Below are positions 32,201 to 40,219 of a stretch of DNA of 64,000 bases, in pieces; the stretch's first letter is position 1, and every line of letters begins with the position of its first letter. A program made the translations under genes and the position numbers. Source of the stretch: Amphimedon queenslandica (taxonomy: Eukaryota; Porifera; Demospongiae; Haplosclerida; Niphatidae); contig NW_003546264.1 of assembly GCF_000090795.2 (NCBI RefSeq), positions 470,205-534,204 of the forward strand, written 5' to 3'. Below the pieces are notes generated by a model that had not been told where the DNA came from, made no database searches, and saw only the letters and a list, made by a program, of their open reading frames with translations.

Positions 32201-33211
32201 AGGTGGGGTCCCGTTGAGCTCGTTAAGATTAACCACACCCCATTTTTTAAGCGAGGGCTTGAAATGAAGGTCTTGTGCTGAAGTGGTTGACATTATTGAT
32301 CGACGTCTGGTCCCTTCGTCTTCGTAAGACTCTTCGGGAGACTCTCGGCCAGTGGGTGGAGTCTCAGTAAGCGGGGTTTCTGTAGAAGAAAGAGGGAAAG
32401 TCCCTTCGATGAAAACGTCATCACTGGCAGTGAATTGTATATCTCCAGGATAGATAGTAGGAGAGAGGGACTGACTGATATCATCATCATCTACTGAAAA
32501 AGGGATTGGAGGAGGAGGGGAACTAGGTAGAGCAGGGGGAGGGGAACTAGGTAGAGAGGGAGGTGGACCAAGAGTATCATCAGGGGAGAGAGGGGGAGAG
32601 GGAGAGAGAGGGGGAGAGGGAGAGAGAGGGGGAGAAGGAGAGAGAGGGGGAGAAGGAGAGAGAGAGGGAGAAGGAGTCTTTTTAGGAGTGGCTGGATGTG
32701 GTGGTGAGGGTTTGGGTTCTTGTTTTAGCGGTAGTGGTTCAGGTATTTCGTATAAATGATCATCGACTATTGAAACTAGTTTTCCATCTTTCATCGTTAC
32801 CTCTGGGTTAGTCTTTTTAATCTCTACATTCTCTTTTTCTTTCTCCTTCTCCTCCAACTTCTCCTCATTCTCTTTTTCCTCCTTCCCATTCATCAAGTAT
32901 ATACCAAAAGAATCCTCGTGAGTCAGTTCGTGTTTAGGAGACGCTTCCTCTACAGTAGGGAGGGTTAGAGGAGGAATGGAGGGAGGAGGTAGGCTAGGAA
33001 GAGTCCCAAGAGACCTTGTTATGCCCAGCTGAGGAGAAGAAGTGGATCCTTCTTCCAAAGTAGAGGGCAAGGCTGCTGCTGATACATTTCTTCTGGTGTT
33101 TCTATTCTGGCGGATTTTCTTGAGCCTCTCACTGAAGGAGGTACGTTTGTCCTCTTTCTCTTGGTCTTTGGTCGCTTCCAGGACAACATCAGAGAAGTCC
33201 TTGGCCGCCAT
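26282..33211 (-). CDS. RA-RA-coiled-coil-PDZ scaffold protein, unrecognised architecture
   Basis: Fifteen exons join exactly to 1296 residues: 31234-33211, 30912-31046, 30685-30794, 30455-30623, 30201-30403, 29908-30012, 29768-29849, 29259-29368, 28640-28780, 28542-28585, 28303-28482, 27007-27192, 26762-26922, 26426-26609, 26282-26384. Residues 1 to about 645 are disordered, with proline-rich PPLSPSPP repeats and acidic runs. Residues about 648-740 form a Ras-association-like ubiquitin fold (LKLHMHTVHPGVMYKMFRVS, TTVLDLVSMALKKANL). A second follows at about 741-800 (SMSLFVSPQTTSQEVTLLL, SPYRILLVQDDD). Coiled coil spans about 850-1010. A PDZ domain lies at about 1034-1120 (RRLPDEGLGIMLTN, DRLLEVNGEDVS). 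More coiled coil and an acidic tail ending TGGWC follow. Afadin and RADIL combine RA with PDZ, but no FHA or DIL domain is seen here. A small-GTPase-responsive scaffold is inference. Confidence 0.8.
27475..27660 (+). ncRNA. U2 snRNA-like gene with altered branch-site-pairing region
   Basis: Starts ATCGCTTCTCGGCC like U2, then GGCTAAGATCAAGT. Stem IIa (TTGAG ... CTCAA around AGTTTAATAG) differs from human U2 in sequence but still pairs. An Sm site ATTTTTTTA lies at 27574-27582. Stem III pairs GAGGTGA with TCACCTC. Loop IV keeps CCTGGTATTGCAGTATCTCC. The length of about 186 nt fits U2. The segment that pairs with the intron branch site, GTAGTA in canonical U2, reads GTAGAAATAACTG here (27505-27517). 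It lies antisense in intron 11 of the RA/PDZ gene. It is either a variant U2 or a young pseudogene; the preserved stems argue for function. Confidence 0.8.
27741..28091. mobile_element. Non-autonomous hAT-like element (MITE) with 8-bp target duplication
   Basis: 351 bp flanked by the direct repeat TCTTAAAG (27733-27740 and 28092-28099). Termini are inverted: TAGTGGTACCACGGGTGATA on the left and TATCGCCCACCACTA on the right. The interior is rich in ATCGATA/CGATA words. TIRs reading GTGGGCGATATATCGATA are common in animal hAT elements. It has no ORF and sits in the same intron as the U2-like gene. Confidence 0.8.
28840..29230. repeat. About 190-bp intronic satellite, two monomers
   Basis: Each unit has AAAATTCATAAAAAATCCAA, ATCGGAATCAGCTTAAACTT, AAGAACATGTATATGCATCA and ACCATGTACTATAGTACAGG. 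It lies between coding exons 28640-28780 and 29259-29368 of the RA/PDZ gene. Confidence 0.88.
29460..29700. mobile_element. Palindromic foldback MITE containing the assembly gap
   Basis: Left arm 29460-29575 and right arm about 29580-29700 are near-perfect inverted copies, starting CAAGAGTAGATAATAATAG and ending in its complement. The loop is about 20 bp. ATGCTAG flanks both ends directly (29453-29459 and 29701-29707), a 7-8 bp target duplication that suggests hAT-type transposition. It lies in an intron of the RA/PDZ gene and has no ORF. Confidence 0.75.
29519..29528. other. Assembly gap (10 N)
   Basis: Ten Ns inside the left arm of the palindrome. The intact right arm has 22 bases between the matching flanks, so the true gap is probably about 22 bp. 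Confidence 0.95.
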
Positions 33212-33311
33212 TTCTTATTTATCGTGGATCAGCAGTAATCACCATGGCAACTGCAGATCACGTGATATGTAAAAATTAATAATTATTTCATTTGCAGAAC
33301 TGAATGCAGAA
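33212..33311. promoter_or_regulatory. Bidirectional promoter RA/PDZ gene / TEDC1 with X-box-like and E-box motifs
   Basis: 100 bp between start codons. ATCACCATGGCAAC at 33238-33251 matches the RFX X-box consensus at about 11 of 14 positions. TCACGTGA at 33258-33265 is a perfect E-box palindrome. Function is inferred. Confidence 0.6.
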
Positions 33312-34604
33312 ATGGCAGCTACCAAAGCTCCTCCTGTGAAAGAAAGCATTCAACTCCTCCTCTCCATACTCTCAGGATCAGCTCACGACTCACCAAAAGT
33401 ATCACCAGAGACCATAAGACAAGCTAAATTCAACAATCCCTCATCATCCCTCGAGATACTGACCCTCCTACACCACACCCTCCAATTACTAGACACAATA
33501 AGTACACCAGACATTACTCCTATCCTCCTACCTCACTCACCTGCTGAAAAAGACACAAAATGGTTACTGATGCATGTACGTAAACGTCTCCTATCATTAG
33601 GGTATGTGTCGCGATTGGGGTTCTATCAAAGTGGGGATGATGTATTGGGTCTTGGGTCACGTGAATTATTACTAGCTCTTGGCTGGGTGGTACTACAGTA
33701 TGATATAGTGGAGAGGGTAGGACTAATGTGTGTACAAAGACTAGCTCATCCATTGCTACCTTTAAAGGAACCAATGAATGGCCTCCTTGAGGATACCAAT
33801 CTCCTCCTGGATGGTTTTAAATCTCAAATGGAAGAGATTCGTAAAGAAATGCATGAAAATTCGCTGACTCTTAGTAGCATAGAGAGACTGGTGTGGCTGA
33901 AGGGAAGATTAGACAAAGAATTGAGGACACTGAACAGGATATCTCATACTTGTCAAAAACTGAGTACTAGGATATCAGAATACACTTATTCATCAAAAGA
34001 CAGTCCCCTCTCACTACAAGACTTGTATTTCCTTAGACACGGAGAAAGATTGAAGGCCTATCTTAAAGAGTCTGAGACAAGCCTGATGTTGTTAAAGCAG
34101 TGTCATGAATGGAGCAATGATGGAGGAAGAGCCAGGACTGTTGTAAGCAACTGGTTTAATAGTGTACTTGAGCTTGCTTTAAAGGAAGAAGAAACAAGTA
34201 AACCATCTCGTGATCTTTCTTCTGCTTCCCTAGAGAAGGATATTAAGTTGCTAGAGGAATCAGTGAAAAAGTTACAATCTGAAAGAACGTGTGATCTTCA
34301 AAGGCTTGAGATGATTTGTGCATCTTCTCATCGAAAAATCTCAATTGAGAAGCAAAAAGAAATTCAATACCGTGTCCAACAAAAACTATGTTGCAGGACA
34401 AGTCAAAAGATGCAAGAGAAAAAAGAATGGCAATCAAGATTTGTGTGTAGCATCTTTGATGTTTTGAGTACATCAGACGAGTCAGAAGTTGGATCTATGG
34501 AGAAGAGAAACAAGATGGAGAGGGAAGCTATCAAACAGCAACTAAAAGGATTAGAAGAGAAATTGATTAATACAATAACAATTGTACAGGGAAGAGAGAA
34601 ATGA
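33312..34604 (+). CDS. TEDC1: TEDC1, tubulin epsilon and delta complex protein 1
   Basis: Single-exon ORF of 430 residues. IRQAKFNNPSSSLEILTLL and GSRELLLALGWVVLQYD match the conserved N-terminal blocks of TEDC1 (C14orf80), and the region after about residue 170 is mostly coiled coil. TEDC1 with TEDC2 stabilises delta- and epsilon-tubulin at centriole triplet microtubules. An X-box-like motif 60 bp upstream fits a centriolar/ciliary gene. The alternative start MAATKAPP is already the first in-frame Met. It converges on BUD23: the stop codons are only 8 bp apart, so their 3' UTRs must overlap. Confidence 0.85.
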   Translation: MAATKAPPVKESIQLLLSILSGSAHDSPKVSPETIRQAKFNNPSSSLEILTLLHHTLQLLDTISTPDITPILLPHSPAEKDTKWLLMHVRKRLLSLGYVSRLGFYQSGDDVLGLGSRELLLALGWVVLQYDIVERVGLMCVQRLAHPLLPLKEPMNGLLEDTNLLLDGFKSQMEEIRKEMHENSLTLSSIERLVWLKGRLDKELRTLNRISHTCQKLSTRISEYTYSSKDSPLSLQDLYFLRHGERLKAYLKESETSLMLLKQCHEWSNDGGRARTVVSNWFNSVLELALKEEETSKPSRDLSSASLEKDIKLLEESVKKLQSERTCDLQRLEMICASSHRKISIEKQKEIQYRVQQKLCCRTSQKMQEKKEWQSRFVCSIFDVLSTSDESEVGSMEKRNKMEREAIKQQLKGLEEKLINTITIVQGREK

Positions 34605-34612
34605 GATGAAAG

Positions 34613-37600
34613 TTAGAATCTTGGTTTCCTTTTCCTTCCAGTGTATTTAGAATCAGGTCTAACTTCCCTAAAAGACAGATTAATATGTACATTGTACATT
34701 TAAAATGAGAGTGTGTTTATACTTACTTTCCTTGTCTTTGTTTTCTCTCTTTCTTTGCTATTATCCAGTCTCTACTCTTGACTGGTACTTTATCCTTACC
34801 TCTCCTTTTTAATTTTTTCCTGATGATATAACAATAAAAATGATAACTTAAACTAGAAGAATGCATAGAATTAGAGTAAACCCATTAGTTCCATTGTCAC
34901 GAAATCCGTGACAAGTAAAAACCCATTAGTTCCATTGTCACGAAATCCGTGACAAGTAAAAACCCATTAGTTCCATTGTCACGAAATCCGTGACAAGTAA
35001 AAACCCATTAGTTCCATTGTCACGAAATCCGTGACAAGTAAAAACCCATTAGTTCCATTGTCATGAAATCCATGACAAGTACAAAAGACTGACATTACCT
35101 TGCTTCAACAAACGATATTTGATTCTGTTCACTCTTTAAATCTTCAGTTCCTAAAGCCTGTAATGTAGTAATAGTAATTTTAGAAATGTCCCTATTCTCT
35201 TCACCTTTGGTAGTGCAACAGGTGCTCCTCCAGTAAAAAGACACAAATAAAGTCTATAAAGTTAAATTATTAGTTGTAAATATTAGCTATGCATAGTGAA
35301 TGGCTCATTTTGTACTAACTTTTTAGCCTTGGAACTGTTAGGATAATCAATGAGAACGCCTCCAGTAAAGCCAGCTCTCATTGCTTGATGTGTTATCAAC
35401 TCCATCTAAAAGAAATGGGGAGAGAGAGAGAGTAAATAAAAGATTACACGTCACATTTCTACTTGATCAGGATTCTCAGGATAAAACTGAAAAACAGCGC
35501 GAGCTCCTCTAGCCTGCAAAGTATCACATTCAAGACCCACTGACAGTTCAACTTACCAGACAAGAGTAAAGAGATACAAAGAATGAGTAGAGCCTACGGA
35601 CTGGATTATGTTCAGTGCAGTCGGCATTGCAGAGCCACTGCAAAGCAGAAATACTACATAAAGAGAGAGAGTACAGAAAATCATAAAGTAGAGTTACCTT
35701 AGTGCACCATCAAAAGTACCAGGTCGAAATCCAAGCCCTTCTCCCATATCCCATAGAAAGAGGTCACCTTCAACTTCTCTCTCCTGTGCTACCTCTATTG
35801 AACAAACCAATACCGTATCATGTAACATTTAATATGTAGTTATTTCTTGTATAATTCTTCAATCAGGTATTGCAATTTAATTTAAGAATTCCTACTCTGT
35901 GACATACTAAGCATTGGTTCACTGATGTCCAGTCCAATCCAATAGTGACCCTCCTCGCTTAATGCCTGACCACTCAAACCAGACCCACACCTACACCATA
36001 ACACAATACAGTACATACATGTACATGTATACAGAATATATATTTTACCCAATGTCCAGTATAAATGATGGAGAGTCTTCAGGTAGTACAAGCAGTTCCA
36101 CTGCTCTCTCCGCCATATTGGATTGGACTTCAATTATCCTGGAGCTACAGGAGAAATCAGTTGAAAAATTTGAAGTTTCACACAATGGACGCATTTATAA
36201 ACATTTACTGTAAGTTGACGTATAGATCCACTAAGTATCACATTTGAGAATTTTTAAAAATTACAATTTACAAACAAGTACAAAAAGAAAAGGAAAGAGA
36301 GAGGGAGAGGATACTAAAAGAAGGTTAAGAAATCAAACATAATCCTTAATTATTTATTATCATTTTTATTGTCTTATTTCTCTTCTCCACTTCTTCCAAG
36401 GTCACTCTCGTCTGGAAACTTTATCGATCTTTCTTCAATGACAGTAGCAGAGTTATGAAAATCAGCAGGATGCCTGAGACGAATGAACCGTTTGTGACGA
36501 TAACAAATCGCAAGAAAGAACTCGAAAATATGAAGGCCACCTATAACGAAGAACACACCATACCAGTGTATCTTACTCACCAGTATTTCCGATATAAAAG
36601 CTGCCAAAATCCCTCCGACTATCTGAGCCGTGAAAAGCAATCCGTAATTAATGCTTACATTTTCTTGACCGAAAGAACGAGCAATGGCAGTCGGAAAAAG
36701 AGAGAAGTATCCGCCAATACAGAAGTATATGCCACAGATCCATGCAAAGAACATCACTTTAGTAGCGGTTTCACCAAAGTATGATTCATCATTCGTTGTG
36801 TACAATGTAAGGAGGAGCGAACTGGCAACGCCTCCTTGTAAAACGAAAGCAAATTTATAACTAGTGAGGTCAGCAAGAATACCCCAGAGGATCCTACCAA
36901 GGAGATTAAAGAAGGCGCTTACTCCTCCGATAAGAGTAAGGAAATGATCATCTCTGATTGTCTTTAATCCAAACGTTTTATAGAGCGAGCTTATAAACGC
37001 CGTTGCTATCCCAGCACACAAGAACATGGTCCAGAGCACGTAGAAATTGGGCCTCCTCAGGAGTTCTAGAGGAGCAACTTTATAAATGTAGTTAGAAGTC
37101 CACGAGGCGCCAGACCTCTCCAAATCGGACTCCACCATAGACGAGGAGTCACGATTTCGATGACGAGTGGCTTGAGGCTTCTTTAGACTCTCGTTTAAAG
37201 ACTGCCTGTCGCTGCTACCTGCTCTACTGCTTCGCTCCAAACCTTCCCTCTGTATGGAAGAGACCTGGTAACTGTGATCACAGAGAGAGACGCTGTCCTC
37301 AGACTCGCTTCTCTTTCGTCCTTCGTTTAAATCGCTATCGGGAATGGCCCGATAACCATTAGGACCCTGATCTTCACTAGCTGGTACTGGATTAGCGAGA
37401 AATATAGAACCAAGGAATTGCATGACAGCGTAGGACCCTCCAAGGACTAGGAAGACGTAAGGAACGCGATCAATGAGATTGGGATCTTCGAAATAATCAG
37501 TGTCATCATCTGGAGCTATATTTGTCGGATTAATGAAAGCGGTTTGTACAGCATTGAATATGAGGGCGCTCAGACCAAATCCAGATACTACAATTCCAGT

Positions 37601-38442
37601 AGCAATCCCTTTCCATTTAGGTAACCACCTCATGGCACAGGATATAGGACCAATGTATGCAATACCAATACCCAGTCCAAACATGAAACCATACGTCAGG
37701 AGGAGGAGCCAGAAAGACTTTTGAATTGAAAAGTACGTGAGGAGTACACCTAAACTCATGAACCAACCACCAAACAAAGACACAAGCCTAGGACCAAACC
37801 TTTTCTCTAGGAACCCGCCGAAAGCCATGCTAAGACCCTGGCCTGCTATCTGAGAGGCAAAGACTAACGTAGCACTGGTGAACTCAAGGTTGGTCGGGTG
37901 AGATCTTTTCCTTACATAAGAGATAATGTATGGAGCCAGGTTACCATAAGTATATAGTGACCCTAATGAGAGATGAATGAGGAATCCTCCACAAAGGACG
38001 GAGATTAATTGTGCTTTTCTAAGTCTCTTAGGCCATCGCCAGTAGACACAGAGAGACGAGTAATTCACCATTTTAAAAGTTTACTAATTGTGTACGTCGG
38101 AGAGAGGTGGGTGGGGCTGCCTTTTAGTCTATGAGAAAATAAAAGAGGAAAAATGAGATCCATTTTCAAGAAAAGTAAAGTCTCGAGTTTCGCGTATTCT
38201 TTACTAGTACACAATACTACAGTCTAATGAGTAGTTCCAGCTCATTACGTTAGTGTAAAAGGCGCGGCTATAGCTACAAAAAAGACAATGAAAGATGGAG
38301 TCCTTACTTTCTCGAGTACTTCCTGGCTTCCTGCTCATCGTAGAACTACAAGGAAGGAGAAGGAATAATGGTGAATAGAATGTTTATATAATTTTGTCTA
38401 CTCAACTATCTGTGGAGGTCCCTTATGCTCAGGCCTAGCCAT
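34613..38442 (-). CDS. BUD23: BUD23 (WBSCR22), 18S rRNA guanine-N7 methyltransferase
   Basis: Twelve exons join to 281 residues, the length of human BUD23: 38407-38442, 38308-38345, 36049-36138, 35896-35990, 35698-35794, 35557-35653, 35463-35513, 35320-35405, 35205-35253, 35099-35157, 34727-34819, 34613-34667. It starts [12 protein letters not shown], then [10 protein letters not shown]. The SAM-binding loop ILDIGCGSGLSG and acidic GLDISEPML are intact. The C-terminus is [20 protein letters not shown] then KRKPRF. It methylates 18S rRNA with TRMT112 during 40S biogenesis. Intron 2 (36139-38307) contains an entire MFS transporter gene on the same strand, and intron 10 a 41-bp minisatellite. 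An E-box CACGTG abuts the start codon (38443-38448). Confidence 0.93.
34879..35082. repeat. 41-bp minisatellite, five copies, each with a palindrome
   Basis: CCCATTAGTTCCATT recurs at 34881, 34922, 34963, 35004 and 35045. Each unit carries GTCACGAAATCCGTGAC. The last unit reads GTCATGAAATCCATGAC, with both arms changed so that pairing is kept. It lies in BUD23 intron 10. Confidence 0.93.
36374..38071 (-). CDS. MFS transporter, oxalate/formate-antiporter (OFA)-like, copy 1, nested in BUD23
   Basis: Intronless ORF of 565 residues with twelve predicted membrane segments in two halves. The N-terminal half has [28 protein letters not shown] and [20 protein letters not shown] followed by [15 protein letters not shown], the layout of the OFA/monocarboxylate-like MFS branch. 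A long Ser/Arg-rich cytoplasmic loop of about 120 residues separates TM6 from TM7. The C-terminal half has [14 protein letters not shown] and [16 protein letters not shown]. The substrate is probably a small organic acid, inferred from the family only. It sits wholly inside BUD23 intron 2. Part of its N-terminal half is nearly identical in DNA to copy 3. Confidence 0.85.
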   Translation of the reverse strand: MVNYSSLCVYWRWPKRLRKAQLISVLCGGFLIHLSLGSLYTYGNLAPYIISYVRKRSHPTNLEFTSATLVFASQIAGQGLSMAFGGFLEKRFGPRLVSLFGGWFMSLGVLLTYFSIQKSFWLLLLTYGFMFGLGIGIAYIGPISCAMRWLPKWKGIATGIVVSGFGLSALIFNAVQTAFINPTNIAPDDDTDYFEDPNLIDRVPYVFLVLGGSYAVMQFLGSIFLANPVPASEDQGPNGYRAIPDSDLNEGRKRSESEDSVSLCDHSYQVSSIQREGLERSSRAGSSDRQSLNESLKKPQATRHRNRDSSSMVESDLERSGASWTSNYIYKVAPLELLRRPNFYVLWTMFLCAGIATAFISSLYKTFGLKTIRDDHFLTLIGGVSAFFNLLGRILWGILADLTSYKFAFVLQGGVASSLLLTLYTTNDESYFGETATKVMFFAWICGIYFCIGGYFSLFPTAIARSFGQENVSINYGLLFTAQIVGGILAAFISEILVSKIHWYGVFFVIGGLHIFEFFLAICYRHKRFIRLRHPADFHNSATVIEERSIKFPDESDLGRSGEEK

Positions 38443-38593
38443 CACGTGTCAATCACTTGATTAATTAAAAGGGCGTGGTCAAACCACGTCTAGATCTTAT
38501 GATCTTATATAAAATTATGAGCCCCACCCATTTGACCTGCAAAATATTTTATCAGCTTTTATGCAAATTACACAAACACAATAAAAATGATAA

Positions 38594-40054
38594 TTAGTTT
38601 CGTATGTAGCGCTTGTTATTATAAAGTATTGCTAGTATATACTCTACTAGACTCAGCCCTCCCACTATAAAAAACACTCCATACCAGTCGATATAGTCCA
38701 CTAGCAAGTGAGATAGGAATGAAGCCAAGAGGCTTCCTACGATCTGAGAGCTGTAGACGAAACTATAATTAATACTAATGTTCTCTGTGCCGTATAACTG
38801 AGCCACAAGAGAAGGATAGAGAGAGTAGGAGCCACCGATGCAGAAATAAATCCCAAAAAGCCAGAAAAAGAACATGACTATTCCAGCTGCCCCAGTTGCA
38901 TAAAATGTAAAGTAGATAAAAGTTGCAAGTGCTCCGTGGAATACCAGAGCTGTCCGATAGCTAGTGAAATCTGCTAATGCACCCCAAAAGAAACGACCAG
39001 AGAGGTTAAAAACTGAGCTTACAGCTCCTGCTATTGAGAGCAACCAATCATCATCAGTGACTTTTTCAAGGCCAAAACTTTTATAAAGCGTTGTGATGAA
39101 TGAGGTTCCAATTCCGATGCAAGCAAACATGAACCAGATAAGGTAGAAACTGGGTTTTCTAAACAACTGTAGAGGAGTGACATTAACTACCGTGAGGGTA
39201 TCGAGTTTCTTGTTAATAAGAGCAGAGCGAGACATTGAAGTTGAAGGACTGTACACTCGTGGAGAAGGAGAATCCTCGTGTATTAGAATTGGTCGCTTTT
39301 CTTCATCTGCAAGAGGAGGCGGAGGATTGACTAGAAAGATTGAGCTTATCAGCTGTAGGCTAGCATAAACTCCCGCCAAGAGTAGGAACAAGGTCGGAAT
39401 TCGAGACATCATTTTGGCGTCTTCGAAATACTTCTCATTATCACAACTCTCTGGAGTATCTTGTTCCATATCGCACACAGGCCCAATCGGCTCTACGTTA
39501 TGAGGATTAACATATGCTGTTTGAACTGTAGTGAATATTAAGCTGCTGATTCCGTAGCCAGAAACCACAAAACCAGTTGCAGCCCCTTTCCACCGTGGGC
39601 ACCACCGTATGGCACAGGCTATCGGCCCAATGTACGATATGCCAGTTCCTAATCCAAACATTATCCCATACGTCATAGTGAGATACCAGAAGTTCTTCTT
39701 GACTGCAAAGTAGCTTAGTGCCACACCTGCACTCATCAGCCATCCTCCAGAAAGAGAGACCAATCTAGGGCCAAATTTTTTCTCGAGTACACCTCCAGCT
39801 AGCATGCCTACTGCAAGGCCAAAGACTTGGATGGAGAATATGTAAGTACCTTGGGTGTTTTTGAGCTCAGCCTGATTAGTGTGGTTTCTAGCATAAGAGA
39901 CGAGGTAAGGAAGTAAGTTTCCATAGGTGTAGATTGAGCCAATGGAGAGATGGAATAAGAAACATGACATTAAGACAAGGATCATCTGTAATCGCTGAAC
40001 AATAGTTGGGCCTGGCCATCTCCAATAGATGCAGAGAGAGGAGTAGCTCGGCAT
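38594..40054 (-). CDS. MFS transporter, OFA-like, copy 2
   Basis: Intronless ORF of 486 residues, the most divergent of the three. It starts MPSYSSLCIYWRWPGP, sharing the YSSLC-YWRWP signature. It has IGSIYTYGNLLPYLVSY, GLGTGISYIGPIACAIRW and GRFFWGALADFTSY. The central loop is short (about 60 residues), and an extracellular loop after TM6 has two cysteines (VCDMEQDTPESCDN). Its stop codon is 152 bp upstream of the BUD23 ATG on the same strand, so the BUD23 promoter lies in its 3' flank. Confidence 0.83.
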   Translation of the reverse strand: MPSYSSLCIYWRWPGPTIVQRLQMILVLMSCFLFHLSIGSIYTYGNLLPYLVSYARNHTNQAELKNTQGTYIFSIQVFGLAVGMLAGGVLEKKFGPRLVSLSGGWLMSAGVALSYFAVKKNFWYLTMTYGIMFGLGTGISYIGPIACAIRWCPRWKGAATGFVVSGYGISSLIFTTVQTAYVNPHNVEPIGPVCDMEQDTPESCDNEKYFEDAKMMSRIPTLFLLLAGVYASLQLISSIFLVNPPPPLADEEKRPILIHEDSPSPRVYSPSTSMSRSALINKKLDTLTVVNVTPLQLFRKPSFYLIWFMFACIGIGTSFITTLYKSFGLEKVTDDDWLLSIAGAVSSVFNLSGRFFWGALADFTSYRTALVFHGALATFIYFTFYATGAAGIVMFFFWLFGIYFCIGGSYSLYPSLVAQLYGTENISINYSFVYSSQIVGSLLASFLSHLLVDYIDWYGVFFIVGGLSLVEYILAILYNNKRYIRN

Positions 40055-40219
40055 TGTTTCACCTCAAAAGTGAAAACAGGCCACACTTTTTTGCTCCGCC
40101 TACATTTGAGCCACACCTCTAAAGTTAATGAGCTCCACCTCAATTTTTATAATGCAAGCAGCAAAAAAGCAATGCAATGATAAAACTACAATTAAAAATA
40201 AATGTCCTTGAAAAAAGTT

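Noticed and set aside
34879-35082. Possible CRISPR array (regular 41-bp repeats with palindromes)
   Set aside because: Units are contiguous with no unique spacers, and they lie inside a eukaryotic intron.
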